NCBI GenBank assembly: GCA_963580455.1
Contig: OY756967.1
Span: forward strand, 19,080,022 to 19,144,021
Reading direction: 5' to 3'
From: Euonymus europaeus
Taxonomy: Eukaryota; Streptophyta; Magnoliopsida; Celastrales; Celastraceae
Length of the DNA stretch: 64,000 nucleotides
In this document: one piece after another, positions 1 through 15,700 of the stretch
Position numbering within the stretch: the first letter of the stretch is position 1
Layout of the letters: each line of letters begins with the position of its first letter
Notes under the pieces: generated by a model
Seen by the model: the letters and a program-made list of their open reading frames with translations, nothing else
The model's database searches: none
What the model was told of the DNA's origin: nothing
Translations under genes and position numbers: made by a program

Positions 1-4516
<4,516 letters not shown>

Positions 4517-4625
4517 GTGGTGCAGTTATTTTGAAATGGATCTTAACCGCGGCTGGTCCACCACTGCGCCACAGATTTAGGCTATAAGCTGTAGCTTTTC
4601 AGCTTTTTATTCCCACTGTCCAGAA

Positions 4626-4631
4626 AATAAA
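4626..4631 (+). terminator. Candidate polyadenylation signal of DCP5
   Basis: An AATAAA hexamer lies about 110 bp after the DCP5 stop codon and is followed by T/GT-rich sequence, the usual layout of a plant near-upstream element. It is positional evidence only. Confidence 0.45.
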
Positions 4632-5776
4632 GAGTCTTAAATGTTTGTTGTTTTAAGCTTGTCTTTCTATTTCCCATCTTCTTCAGGAGACCTTCATGGG
4701 GAGGCATTTGATTTCAATCGACTGGCAAATTGTTATTGCTGTGTTCCCCGCCTCCCTCGTACATTGGCATCATCTTTCCCTTATGGTCCTAACTCCCAAG
4801 GACTCTGATGAGGACGCGATTCCAAATTCAACAGCAAAGCAACAAGCAATCTAAACAACACAGAAGTAGCCAATGCCTTCAAATCAGATCCGTTTAAACG
4901 GAAATACTGTTAAATATATCAAATATGATTTCTTAGAATTTATAGAATTGAGCTCCAAACAACCTTGATCTGAAATTTAAGTTGCGGTTTTTACTAACTC
5001 AAACTGAAGAACCTTGATTAAGGATTCAAGTCTAATCCAATTAAATCAAGAGTAAGAATACTCTAATCAACCCGAACGAAATACATAGAAAATCTGTAAG
5101 CGGCACAGTCGTCAATACAATGTTCAAAAGATGGAAGAAAACTTGGCTTTGATGATACAAGCTTTGCAAAGATTGACGGATGGGAGCGAGCAATGATGGC
5201 AATGATACTCTTTAGGGTGGTAAGTTTACCCTTCTTTTATTTTGTTTTCATTTCGATTGATTGAATTTCCTCCTTTCAGCTCTTTTTTCTCATTCTTAAG
5301 AAGCCGTTTATCAAGAAAAAAGTTCAAATGGTTGAGATTATCTAAGTTTCATATGAAGTAGGCTTATTTGCTACGTGCTCTGTTCCCCTGAAGATGGACA
5401 TTTCAGTCCAAGATGGGACCAGAGTGAGAATATTTATGATTATACTCTTCCTACTCGGATTTTTTTCGCAATTGATAGATGAATGGTATGATTTGTATAG
5501 GCAGAAAGAGCAGCTAGGTCCTGCTCAGAAGTCTTTTTCGGCTGGCTGGCTTGAAACTGTTTTCCATTGGATTTCTCCTGCTTTTTTGGTCCAGAAAAAC
5601 TGATCAAAAGCCTTGACAACAAGTTTCTGCTGTAATTTTAATATCTTGAAATTTGGTGCATATCCAAAGTAGTACCATTACCATTTCATTGCGTTAAAAC
5701 ACAATGCTTTGATATCACACAATTCGATGCATAAATGCAGAGCATTCTACAAAATCACGGTTCTGTTTCGTATTAG
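4632..5776. other. Intergenic stretch after DCP5, no supported gene
   Basis: It holds the probable distal 3' UTR of DCP5 and unassigned AT-rich DNA. Short open frames near 5394-5603 have no recognisable motif and no splice context. A reading of about 20 codons near 5131-5196 (EENLALMIQALQRL) resembles a retroelement gag start but stops at once. Confidence 0.5.
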
Positions 5777-5892
5777 TTATATGTTGGAAGGCTTTATGTG
5801 AAGAATACTGGTAAGCCATTGGAGATCTTGACGGAACTGGACTGGATGAAATGGCTAGCTATGGTTCAAATGAGGAGATTGATCTTTATGAG
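5777..5892 (+). pseudogene. Orphan exon of a UBP12/UBP13-type ubiquitin-specific protease, frameshifted
   Basis: After an AG acceptor the reading is LYVGRLYVKNTGKPLEILTE, then, one frame over, LDEMASYGSNEEIDLYE, ending at a GT donor. This matches the C-terminal ubiquitin-like region of plant UBP12/UBP13 (USP7-like deubiquitinases). The two frames are separated by a tandem copy of the 5 bases ACTGG (GAACTGGACTGGATGAAATG). The neighbouring exons that a UBP gene needs were not found on either side. Because splice-site context survives, it is a relic of a genomic copy rather than a retrocopy. The family assignment rests on about 38 codons. Confidence 0.7.
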
Positions 5893-6427
5893 GTTGGTTT
5901 ATCTGAGAAGCACCTTTTTGGTCAATAAAATTTCTTCTGCATTTGAAAAACGAAATCTTTGCAAGGTTCGTTTCATTCATAAAAGTTCATCAGTTCGGTG
6001 TTATTCATCAGAGTTCTCGATCATTTTTCGCTCTTATTAAAACCATTATCTCGGGAAACTCTGCCGATGGTAAGTTGGGCATATCAATTATGTCGAACAG
6101 GCTAAATTATTACCCTAGTGTTTTGAATGGAATGGAGCCTTTTTTTTTTCTTTTTCTTATTTTTTTTGCATCGAATATTTATTAAAGCACCCCGAAGGTG
6201 GAAGCAAGGTTTTGAAAATCGGACTGGTCATCGAATCGAAAAATTCTTCGGTTTACGGTTCAGCCGGGGTTCAAACCGGATTCAATAAAATATAATATCA
6301 TATATATTTATATGATATAGATAATTATTTAATGCAAAATAAAAAATATTTATTATTTAATAATGTGTAAAAATATTTTACAAAAATACAATATATTAAT
6401 TTTGCATGTCTAACTTTAACAAAAAAT

Positions 6428-6520
6428 GTGTCATAACCTAATGATAAAGTCTTTGTCTTAGTATTAGGAGGTCATGTGTTCAAAACCTATTGATTTTTAT
6501 TTTTATTTTTATGTATTTTA
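6428..6520 (+). mobile_element. tRNA-derived SINE-like relic
   Basis: An A-box-like segment (CATAACCTAATGATAAAG, from 6432) and a B-box-like segment (GGTCATGTGTTCAAAACC, from 6470) have the spacing of an RNA polymerase III internal promoter. The sequence then runs into T-rich DNA. It cannot fold as a functional tRNA. The 3' limit and family are unknown. Confidence 0.4.
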
Positions 6521-6965
6521 GTCAAACCGTTATGTCGATTTTAGTGTAAAATATGTAATTTTTTTATAAAAAAAATGATTAAACCATTCAATTTTCATGG
6601 GTTTCAATTTTGATGGATACAAAATATGCAAGTCAAGAGGGCATCCTACATGATGCCCTGATATTTTTTAACTGATCTTCTTTTTATTGATATCTGGCTG
6701 CTTATCAAAAAAAAAAGTCAAGAGGATAAGTCGATAAGAGAAGCAAACATCACATAAAATTATCTAAAGAAAAATACACCACAGGACAAGGCGCCATTTC
6801 ATCAAGTTCTAAGCCACTTGAGATGGTTCTTCTGGTAATTGGAACTTTGTTTGACTCATTCTACATAAAAATAAATATGGCAATACATAGCATGTAATTT
6901 CACAACCACAAAATTTAAGAATAACAGAACCCATTCAACAGACGTGAGCATATCTACCGCCCTTC

Positions 6966-7060
6966 CTTGGCCTGGTGATAGGTGTTGACTGTTGACATCA
7001 CTCATTCTATCAGGTCATGGGTTCGAGGGGCTGGTAGGAGGAACAGAGGGGGGGACATGA
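6966..7060 (+). mobile_element. tRNA-derived SINE-like relic
   Basis: An A-box-like element (TTGGCCTGGTGATAGG, about 6967) and a B-box-like element (GGTCATGGGTTCGAGG, about 7013) are about 45 bp apart. This resembles heads of plant tRNA-derived SINEs such as the Au class. No clear tail or target-site duplication was seen. Confidence 0.45.
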
Positions 7061-8471
7061 GCATATCCATCCCCAAATCACACAGACGAGCTCGCTGGTT
7101 GTTCCTAACAATGCAAATGGGAGGGTTAAACAAGAGGGGTAGAACTGACATTTTGAAATGTTTTAAGGGCAGGTAGGTCTTTTTCTATGTGCTTCGTAAC
7201 ATTCAACTGGGTAAGGCCCAACTGAGGTCCACCCTAAAGCAACTCCTTTGCTATAAGCCCAACTAGATCTGCTATCGTCGAATTGCAGCTTGCTACGATT
7301 TTTGAATCACCGAATTAAGTAACGTTTTGGCCCTGTATTTTGAAGAATGGATCACTCGAGCCCTTTCTCTCTCTTTTTTTAGGTAAAAAAAGTCCTCAAA
7401 TTTCTGATAATGGATCGCATGAACCCTTGTCCATTTTTTCCCTCCAATTTGGCTGACATGTTCGTCAACCAAATGACTTAGTTTTTTTTTTAGAAAAAAA
7501 CAAAAAATCCAAATCAACTTCATCTTCTCCAAAAATAAAAAATCTAAGTTCAGCCTCATCCCCTCTCGGAGCGTTAGTAACCACTACATGGGTTTTGAAA
7601 TACTCACTAAGACGAATTGCATCAAACGATGGCCGGAGAAGGCAGATATCGACCGGCGAAGCTCAGAGCGGCTAAAACCTTCGTGGTCTTTTTTCGATGA
7701 AATACAACACCATTTACGCCGATTCTTATACCAATTTCACTCAGCTCGAGGAGAGAGAGATATTTGTGGGCCTGAATGATGAGATTAGCTTGAGGAGACG
7801 AACATATTCTTGTATTTTAAACATCATTCTAGATGTTGTCCTCATTTGAGATTCAAACTTCATCCTCACCTCAGGTTCGAGTTTCATACCCATCTCAGAT
7901 TCAAATATATAATCATCATTTCATATGACAGCATCATGACCACTTTTCCTATGAATTTTCTAATTTATCTAGAATTGTATAGCTGTTGAAAATCAAATAA
8001 CGGGGAATACACAAAGGATTGATCGACGGTCATGATGTTGCTATGTGAGATCGACAATGGTATAATTTTTTTTTAAAAAAATATTTTTTTTATTTATATT
8101 TATTTTTCATAGAGAAAAATCAATATCATTACTTAATTGTCACATCAATATTTTTAGACGAAAATTTTAGATAGGGCTTAACGTAAGCTGTCATTATAAG
8201 TACAAAAACTTTTTTGACCCGACATAAAATATAACAACTTATCTAATCCGTTCTTGAAAATACATAGACGATTTCGTTACTTGTACAAATTCTGGACCAA
8301 CTCTTTCTTTCCGGGGTAGAATGGAGAGTTTCCTCTCCTCAGAGGTTAAAAATGTAAAATAACGAACTTTACAGTGACGTACAGTCCTGACGAAATATAC
8401 CAAGGTACATCTATTGTGCGTCTACAAACCCAAGCCGACGGTAACTCGTAACTCGTGAGCAGCTCCATGAA

Positions 8472-11400
8472 ATGTCATCTTCTTCCTCGGCACCCCATTC
8501 TTCTCTCTTCTCCGTAGCCACCCACGGTACCCTCCTTCTCCGATGCTGTACCATCTCCCGATTCTCTTTTCCTAAAAACCCCCGATCCCTACGACTTTCT
8601 GCTTCTCTTCCCCAAAGAAACCTCGAGTTCTCCTGGTTCTCTCCCGGCCCCAATGCGACTGGAGATTACAACGGTTGGGCCTTTGTCGAAGCTCCTCTTC
8701 GGATCAACCAAAAAGAGAAGAAAGGTAGTTCTGTTTATGATTTTTTTCCCCCAATTGTCAGTTGTTGGATTATAGAACTTAATCTGTCCATTGTACTCAA
8801 ATTGGACCTGAAAATTCTCTTTCTGACAGTAGGGTTATCGACATTTGTGGTTGGGGGCATTGGGACTTCGATGGCTGTTCTACTTGCAGCACTTGCCTAC
8901 TTCTCGTTATCAACGAAAGGTCATTAGATATTATACCTCTCATACTTTCTTAATCTTTTTCGTGGGTCAATTTTCTCTTGTATATTTGGGAGTGAAGGTC
9001 AATGTTATTTGGTTTTATCATTTGGGCAATATTGGTGCTGCACTAATGTCGGGTGGCGGACTAGTGACTAATGTGCTAATTTTTCTTAAATATATTTGGT
9101 TTCATAGGAGGTGACATTTACTGGATTGGAATTTGAGCATATGCACTGGCTTTCTACTTTCAGGTTTTAAGCTTCGTCTTGGTAGCCCGTTGAATAGTTT
9201 GCATCAGGTTTTAAGTATAGAAAAACACAAATCTAGCCAGATAGAAGTAAATGATTCTTGTGCATCTGATGCATACTCATCGGTGCCTCAGGCAAGCCCC
9301 AAGCCCATACCTGAAATTACTGGAGAAAATGTTGCATCTTCAGGTATGCTCAATCTTAGTTCTCTTGCAATGCCTCAATCTTACTTTACTTGGCTTGAAG
9401 GTGCAAATTGGCAATGATCTTTGGAATACTTGTTGATTTGATTAGCATTATTTGAGGCATGTCATTTGGTTTACTGTACAATTCTGAGATTAATGCTCAA
9501 TTTGCACCTCTGAGATGTGTGTATACTGATAAGTGGAAATGCATGGATGTCCAACAAGTAAATATCGATGTTATATGGAATGATTTGTTTTTTGAACTAC
9601 AACTTTCATGGTTGTACGTGTACAGAGCTACACTTTCAAGCAAAGTAAAGTACATATCAAGTTAGAATTTGGCATTACTGTCATCATCAAAGCTATTTTT
9701 ACTACACCAGAAAGTCTATGTTGTAAATCTAAGCTCTCGTCTTCTTGATATTGGTCAATCTGACTAGTAAGTTTACTTTAATGTTCACAGACAAGCTTGA
9801 ACGTGTTGGATTGTCAGTTGCTGCAGATTCCACCCAACAGGAGGCTCTATCTTTGTTGAAGAAACTGAAGGTTTGGGTTCTAAAAGTTTACTTTATTTTG
9901 CTAAGAAATTTATAATGAACGTTCTGATCATTTGATGTTCTTGATACAACCTCGAGCCCATAACAGTATTGGTTCAGCCTGTGATTTTTATTTTATTTTC
10001 TTACAACAATTCCTAATTGATCCTGGATTTTTGTATGACATATTGTATGCATTTTAGAGCATTCAAAATTCTAAGTCTGGCTGAAGAAAGGCAGAAAATT
10101 TCAGAAACACTTGTATGAACTATGAGGTATAAACTGTATACATATTCTTTAATGTATTCGAAAGTGATGAATAGAAGAAACTAAAATATCAAGTACTTCT
10201 CATGAGGTATGGAAGGATTGCCTCTTTTTGCCAAACTACATTGTAATTTGTAATTAATGTATCAAAATCAAAAGTTTTTCTTGGTTTTCCTGTGGTGCCT
10301 TTATCGATATTCTTTTTTGCTGTTCAAAATAATAATCAACAGTTTAATGGCCCTCTGACTTAGAATTCTACTGCTTTGTCTCATCCTTTCAAAATAGAAT
10401 GATAATTCAAAAAAAAGGGGGGGGGGGGGGAAAAGAAAACGGTTTAGCCACAGTATATAATTATGTGCTGATGTTAATGGATCTTTGGTCCAGTTCTGAG
10501 CATGAATACCTGAACTATGATTAAGGTGTACAGATCATTGAGGATGATGTAAGAGTTGATGATTTATGTACCAGAAGGGAATATGCAAGATGGCTAGTAC
10601 ATATAAACTCCCTGTTGGAAAGGTATTAAAATTCTATGCTCCTGATTTGAAAATAACTCGACTTTAATTATTCGTGTCCCCTTTAGACGATCTTGCTTAA
10701 TGGTCTTCTTGCTTGATATGTAGGAATCCAAAACATAAAATTGCCCCATCTGTATTACTCTCTGGGTCCGTAACTCCTGCATTTGATGATGTGGGTATCG
10801 ATGACCCTGATTTTGCATCTATCCAGGGTAAGAACTGATCTTCATTCATGTACTGTCAAGAATGATTTTTTTTAATGTTTATGACCTGACTTTAGCATCT
10901 GGATTCACAGCTTTAGCAGAGGCTGGTGTCATTCCCAGTTTGTTATCAAAGAATGGTTCTGGTTTTGACAATTCGGAAGGGGAAGGGTGCTCCTGTTTTT
11001 ACCCTGGAAGGTATGGCACACCAAAGCAGCTAGAATTTTGCTATATCATTAGATTTTTTTGACTCCGTAAATATCTATTGGGTGTAGGTACATCTCTCGG
11101 CAGGATCTGATTAGCTGGAAAGCCCAACTGGAGTATGAATTTGTGTCAGGATTGATGGAACAGGTATAATGAATTTGAAATATGTTATCATATTCTTTTT
11201 GATTCAGGAATCAACTAGATAGTTTAAGTCAATGGTTAGTCAGTCTGTCATAGTTTTTAAAACCTGACTTATTTGCAGTCCAGATATCAAGGACAAAAGT
11301 GTGTTACATGGATGTGAAGGGGATTAGTCCAGATGCATTGCCGGAGCTTTTCATAGACATGTTGGCTGAGGATATGAGCATAATCAGAAAAGTTTTTGGT

Positions 11401-13005
11401 AGCATAACTCCCTTTCTTTAATCCAATTTGCTATTATGTTACATTCTTTGCTAATTGATAACAATAAGTTAGTAGATATTGTATTTCCTGTAAAACATAT
11501 TATTCAGTGCCTGCAATCATGTTTTCGTCGGGGTGTGTGTTCATAAACAAATATCCATTTGAGAATTGAGAATTGAGATCTGAGAATTATCGAAGATATG
11601 TGTTTCTTGATCTCATGAAAACGTACGAGCACTTTCACCTGTCAATACCTAAAATATAAAACTGTTTTTACTGCCAGGAAACCCCATGGGGTTTTTTTGT
11701 TGTCCGCATGCATATTTGAGTCCATGATTGAAAGGAAAAAATAATAGTTTTCATATTTACACCCTTACGAAAATATAGAAAAATGCTACTCATTCCTTGA
11801 AAAGGTTGATATACCCTTGCTGAAAAGATACATTTTCAGGAAAGAGCAGGCGGTTGCAACCATTCAAACCTTCAACAAAAGCACAAGCAGCTGTAGCATT
11901 GACAAGTGGGAGGGTGTCAGAAGCTGCTCATTTAGAATTATTAAGACTAGAAGCAGAGCTGCATTCAAGGCAAGCTGAGATGGAAGAGATCAGGACTGAG
12001 TTACTTGACAGAGGAGACATACAGGCTTTTTGGGATGAGAAACTACAAGAGGTAAAAATCCGTGGTTCTGAGGTTGAGAAGATTTATCTTGCTGCTGTTC
12101 ATGATTTGGAACAGGAGAAAATTGTCCAAGATAAGATTTTTGCTGAGCATTTAAAGGAGAATGCAGCCATGGACTGTCAGAGGCAGCTGCTTCTCCGGCT
12201 GAAAGAGGAGGTTGATGAGATGTCAGAAAGGCTTGCATCAGAGAGGGCCATCTATGTGTCTGAGAAGTGTAATTTACTAGAGATGCTCACTGAATTACAG
12301 ACCAAGCAGGAAGGATTGCTTGATGCAAAATCTATATTGGAAGCTGAGAACGAAGCAATTCGGATACTAAGGTAAAGAATATACTTAAATCTTTGAGCAA
12401 AGTTAATCACTTGAACAGATGTATCATTGTTAATCGTATTGCTATCAAAATTTTCCTTGTGCTTTTAGATTAAGTTTCTTTTGCTCTTATGTGCCATTTG
12501 TAAAGGACTGTATTTGCGAGTAAGCAGCAAGTTAGAGTTATTCGTATTGAACGTACAAGAGTTAGCAATGGTGTGCCTTTATCTTTTTCTACAACCATTG
12601 TATGCTTGGTTGTTCTTGATCTTAATCGTGCCATTTCATTCGTATGACGGTGTTAACAAAGTTTGCAAGAAAGGACACCTATATCTGTGGTCCGAATAAG
12701 CCTTTCTAAAACATCGTCAACAAAATTATAAAACCGAAGTTTATTGCTATTCCTTGAACAATTTAGTCGGAACAGTTTACCGATAGCTTTAATGTGTTTC
12801 TTTGTTTTTCTGGAGAGAATGCAGATAGTTAGACTTCATGACATTGTTTCCTTAATAAGTAAATGCTGGAATGTTGTTTAATTTGGGGCTCCCCTTTTCA
12901 TATGTTTGCAGATCTTGGGTGGAGGATGAAGCAAGGAAAAGCCAAGCCCGTTCTAAGGTTCTCGAGGAGGTTAGACGTAGATGGGAGTGGGATGATCAAT
13001 CTTGA
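8472..13005 (+). CDS. SLH-like plastid protein with one membrane segment and long coiled coil
   Basis: Eleven exons join in frame with GT-AG introns to 570 residues: 8472-8724, 8830-8919, 9164-9343, 9791-9870, 10534-10622, 10724-10827, 10911-11010, 11088-11163, 11284-11398, 11840-12371 and 12912-13005. The N-terminus (MSSSSSAPHSSLF, Ser/Arg-rich, no acid residues) looks like a chloroplast transit peptide. A hydrophobic segment follows (STFVVGGIGTSMAVLLAALA). The middle has features of S-layer-homology repeats (REYARWLVHINSLLER, FASIQALAEAGVIPS, YISRQDLISWKAQLEYEF). The last ~230 residues are Glu/Lys/Leu-rich heptads. It resembles the Arabidopsis SLH-domain proteins related to At3g25680 and At5g23890; I know no proven biochemical role. 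SLH-like pairs may tether it to membrane or wall polymers, but that is inference. Intron 1 is 105 bp and open in frame. Confidence 0.87.
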
Positions 13006-13097
13006 ATATTTGATCCTGAAGACAGAGCTAATCCGGTGATTGCTTCGGAAAGATTTAGTGGTGGGCTGTATAAGAGATTTATTTAGTTTTGCCATAA

Positions 13098-13103
13098 AAT
13101 AAA
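13098..13103 (+). terminator. Candidate polyadenylation signal of the SLH-like gene
   Basis: An AATAAA hexamer lies about 93 bp after the stop codon, in a T-rich context. Confidence 0.4.
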
Positions 13104-14208
13104 TTTGCAACTCTGAATGCTTGCTTGATGATATCACAGGATGGTGATTTTTACCTGGGTTTATGGCTTGTGGTAAATTTATGTGTTTTTTCATTGAGCT
13201 TGTGCTAGACGTGACAATTGGGAACTTCCTTTCTGTCATACACTGGAGTGGAGGTGGTTTGAGAGTGAAGTTTGGAGGCTTGTGCTGTTGTAAGGGTATG
13301 TTGCCCAAGTACATATACCAAATCCAGATGTGTATATGCGAGTGAGGAAGCTTCTAGAGAACTTCTAGAGATTCCTTCTAGAATCCAGACTGGGCCTTCC
13401 ATAGAGGTTTAACATTTGAACTTTGAACAAGAATCCTCTGAACAATCTTATAATGGACCATGGAATGAGCCTTTGCTCTTCTGGTTGTTAATGGGACAGT
13501 GTGCCTTTTCCTTATTTTGTTGTCCGATTTATTCTGAGGCCCTCTTATGTACTTTTCATTGGGTTTTCCGAGTTCTGTTCTTTTTACAACGTTCTCAATT
13601 GAAAACTCGAAAGGAGTTGGAAAACAGAAACTCAAAAAGGAATAGAATATTCAATCGATTTTAATAGCTGGTTGTACTAATTTTAAGTTAAAAACAGGAT
13701 CAAGCAATTCCATGGATCATCTCTTTTTTTTGTTTTTCACATGCTGAAATTTGACGTTTGATCTAATGTTCTCCCTTACACTTCTAATATCACTTCTCAA
13801 ATTTCATCATTGATCAACAACTTTATGTATTTGGATAAGAAGTGCATAAACCAAGAGATACAGGAGATAAAATAGTTCTTCACAGAACGGAGTAGGGAAG
13901 ATGTAATATTGGAAAGTAAAAAACATACTGACCATTGTGATAATCTTTGAGGCTAATGCATACTAATCAATATATTCACTGTTTGAATGCAGAACAAAGT
14001 ACCTATACGATAAAATTTATCTGAGAGAGGCTAACATATACCAACTAATGCATCAGTTTACTGTTCGAATCTTGTTTGGTACAAGAACTTAAGTTACTTC
14101 ATGTCTTGCGATGATGCCTTTTTCCTTTTTATCTTGTGACCGTCTCCTCTCTCTCTCTCTCTCTCGGAAAGAGCCATCATTAATTCCAAGATACTGATGT
14201 TTGGATGC
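13104..14208. other. 3' UTR and intergenic DNA, no supported gene
   Basis: This holds the distal UTR of the SLH-like gene, AT-rich sequence and a (CT)n microsatellite at about 14147-14165, just before the CCDC130 relic. Open frames at 12898-13402 on the minus strand are shadows of the last exon and UTR. Confidence 0.5.
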
Positions 14209-14970
14209 ATGCAGTCTTCACTTGCAGCTGCTAGAACAGATAATTTTTACTACCCTCCAGAATGGATCCCGGATCAGGTATATTCGTAAACATGAATCAG
14301 CACCAGTTATTTCTAATGCTGTTTATCAAGCATCAGTATTATAACTTCTCGCTTTGGTTTTCTTTCCCAGTCTTCAGTATTGATTTCTGTTTTTCTTCTG
14401 CCCCCAAGGCTAATTGTAAGTAGAGATATGTCATTTTGTGTTTGCAACTTCTTCACTGCACTTTGTAATAAAAGTAAAATGTGTTGTCAGTTTGTCTTGG
14501 ATTATAAGTTTAACTTAGATGTCTCAAGGACCTAACCAGTTGAAGGTTAATGATGTGCTTGATAATTATTCATAATTGATAGCTTATCAGTGAAATCCGA
14601 TTTTTTTGGGGGAAAAAAAGCAAAAGGTAGAGATGCATGCTTTACCTGCTGATCATCAAGTTTTGCAAGTGGCTTATCTGATTTCGCTGTTGTTCAGGTT
14701 CGAGATGCCATTCAATATCTGGTACTGAAGAAGACGTTGCTACCGCAGCAAAGGTGAAATTTTCTTCCAAGTTCGACCGAAATAGGAGGGAGAAATGAGC
14801 ATTGATTCATGCTGGTTCCATCTTTTCCGAGGATTCTGGATATTCATTGCCCACTAGCATCTAAAAGGAGGGAAATCATTGCAGCTACTGCATCTAAGTT
14901 GCTTGTTGGGGGATTTAAGCGGCTGTCGTGGTCACAGAGTGCTGTGGCAAAGAGAACTTCGTTGTTATGA
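14209..14970 (+). pseudogene. Collapsed CCDC130/Yju2-like (CWC16 family) splicing-factor gene
   Basis: The head exon 14209-14277 reads MQ then SSLAAARTDNFYYPPEWIPD, the conserved N-terminus of plant CCDC130-type proteins, and ends at a GT donor. After 14278-14697 (AG acceptor) the second exon reads FEMPFNIW, the start of the conserved zinc-binding region, and then breaks directly into C-terminal sequence: EEDVATAAKVKFSSKFDRNR, a stop, ALIHAGSIFSEDSG, a frameshift near 14860, then KRREIIAATASKLLVGGFKR. The whole Cys-rich core and most of the protein are missing. Intact members act in the second catalytic step of splicing or at weak splice sites. At least two stops and one frameshift rule out function. 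The retained intron argues against a retrocopy. Confidence 0.8.
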
Positions 14971-15585
14971 TCATTAGTGATGGTTTTTCTCCAAGGTTAG
15001 ATTTAGAGCATCTCACGATGTTATTATTTTCTTGTAACTCAGCTGGCCTAGGCAGTGGGTATATACATACATCTGCTAGTTGGTTTTGTAGTTGCACAGA
15101 ACGTGTGTAATGTTCAATGCAAGAGCTGCTCAAGTTATGTAATGAAATGTGTGCAACTTGGATGTGCTGGTATATTCTTCACGAACTCCGAATGTGCTAT
15201 GGTAGATTCCTTGTTTAGTTTGCTCTTACGTGTATATAAATAACAATAATATATATATATCACTCTGGAGAGCTGAATTGATTCAATCTCCTTTCTGTGG
15301 CAGAGCTGTTTGTGAATCGCTTTTGCTAATACATGGTTGTTGAGAAGACTTAATCCTTCACCTTACTTACCCAGCAAAATATATGATCATTGCAATATTT
15401 ATGGGTTAATACAATATTTGATCACAGAAAGATCAGTCATATTTTATATTGATGACTGATAATTAAAGCAGAAATGCAAAATATGTCTAAGTGTGTTGTC
15501 TGAAATAAATTTACACTTCAAAGCTTGAACAACATAATTGAAATGTTTTGACTTTTGAGTGTCAATCAAAATAGAGCATGAACTT
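14971..15585. other. Intergenic DNA, no gene seen
   Basis: AT-rich sequence with an (AT)n run near 15248-15260. Short open frames have no family features. Confidence 0.45.
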
Positions 15586-15700
15586 TTTTTTTGATAAAGA
15601 GAACGGTACTTTACAAACAACCAAGAAATCGAATCAAAGCAAAAGACACAGCCCAAATGTTGTATTTGAGTTACTAAATGTTGTATTCTGGCTAATGATG
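15586..15700 (-). mobile_element. LINE 3'-end fragment
   Basis: Read on the minus strand, the segment ends in GTAAAGTACCGTTCTCTTTA, then TC and an A-run. This is nearly the same as the 3' end of the LINE tail at 19848-20345 (GGTACCGTACTCTTTTATC plus poly-A). Both are 3' ends of one LINE family inserted in the same orientation. The 5' limit is uncertain. Confidence 0.5.

Larger units (their letters stand above)
5893..8471. other. Repeat-rich intergenic DNA, no supported gene
   Basis: The stretch contains T-rich tracts, two tRNA-like SINE relics (listed separately), a short repeat near 6205-6295 that resembles the right edge of the window, and AT-rich filler. Short open frames at 7293-7559 and 7588-7779 lack family motifs and start or end in low-complexity sequence. 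Confidence 0.5.

Noticed and set aside
5394..5603. 69-codon frame starting MDISVQDGTRVRIFMI
   Set aside because: No similarity I recognise; short, T-rich, and next to a dead gene fragment. Considered as a UBP neighbour exon but did not fit.
7588..7779. 63-codon frame between repeats
   Set aside because: No motif, no homologue recognised, no intron signals.
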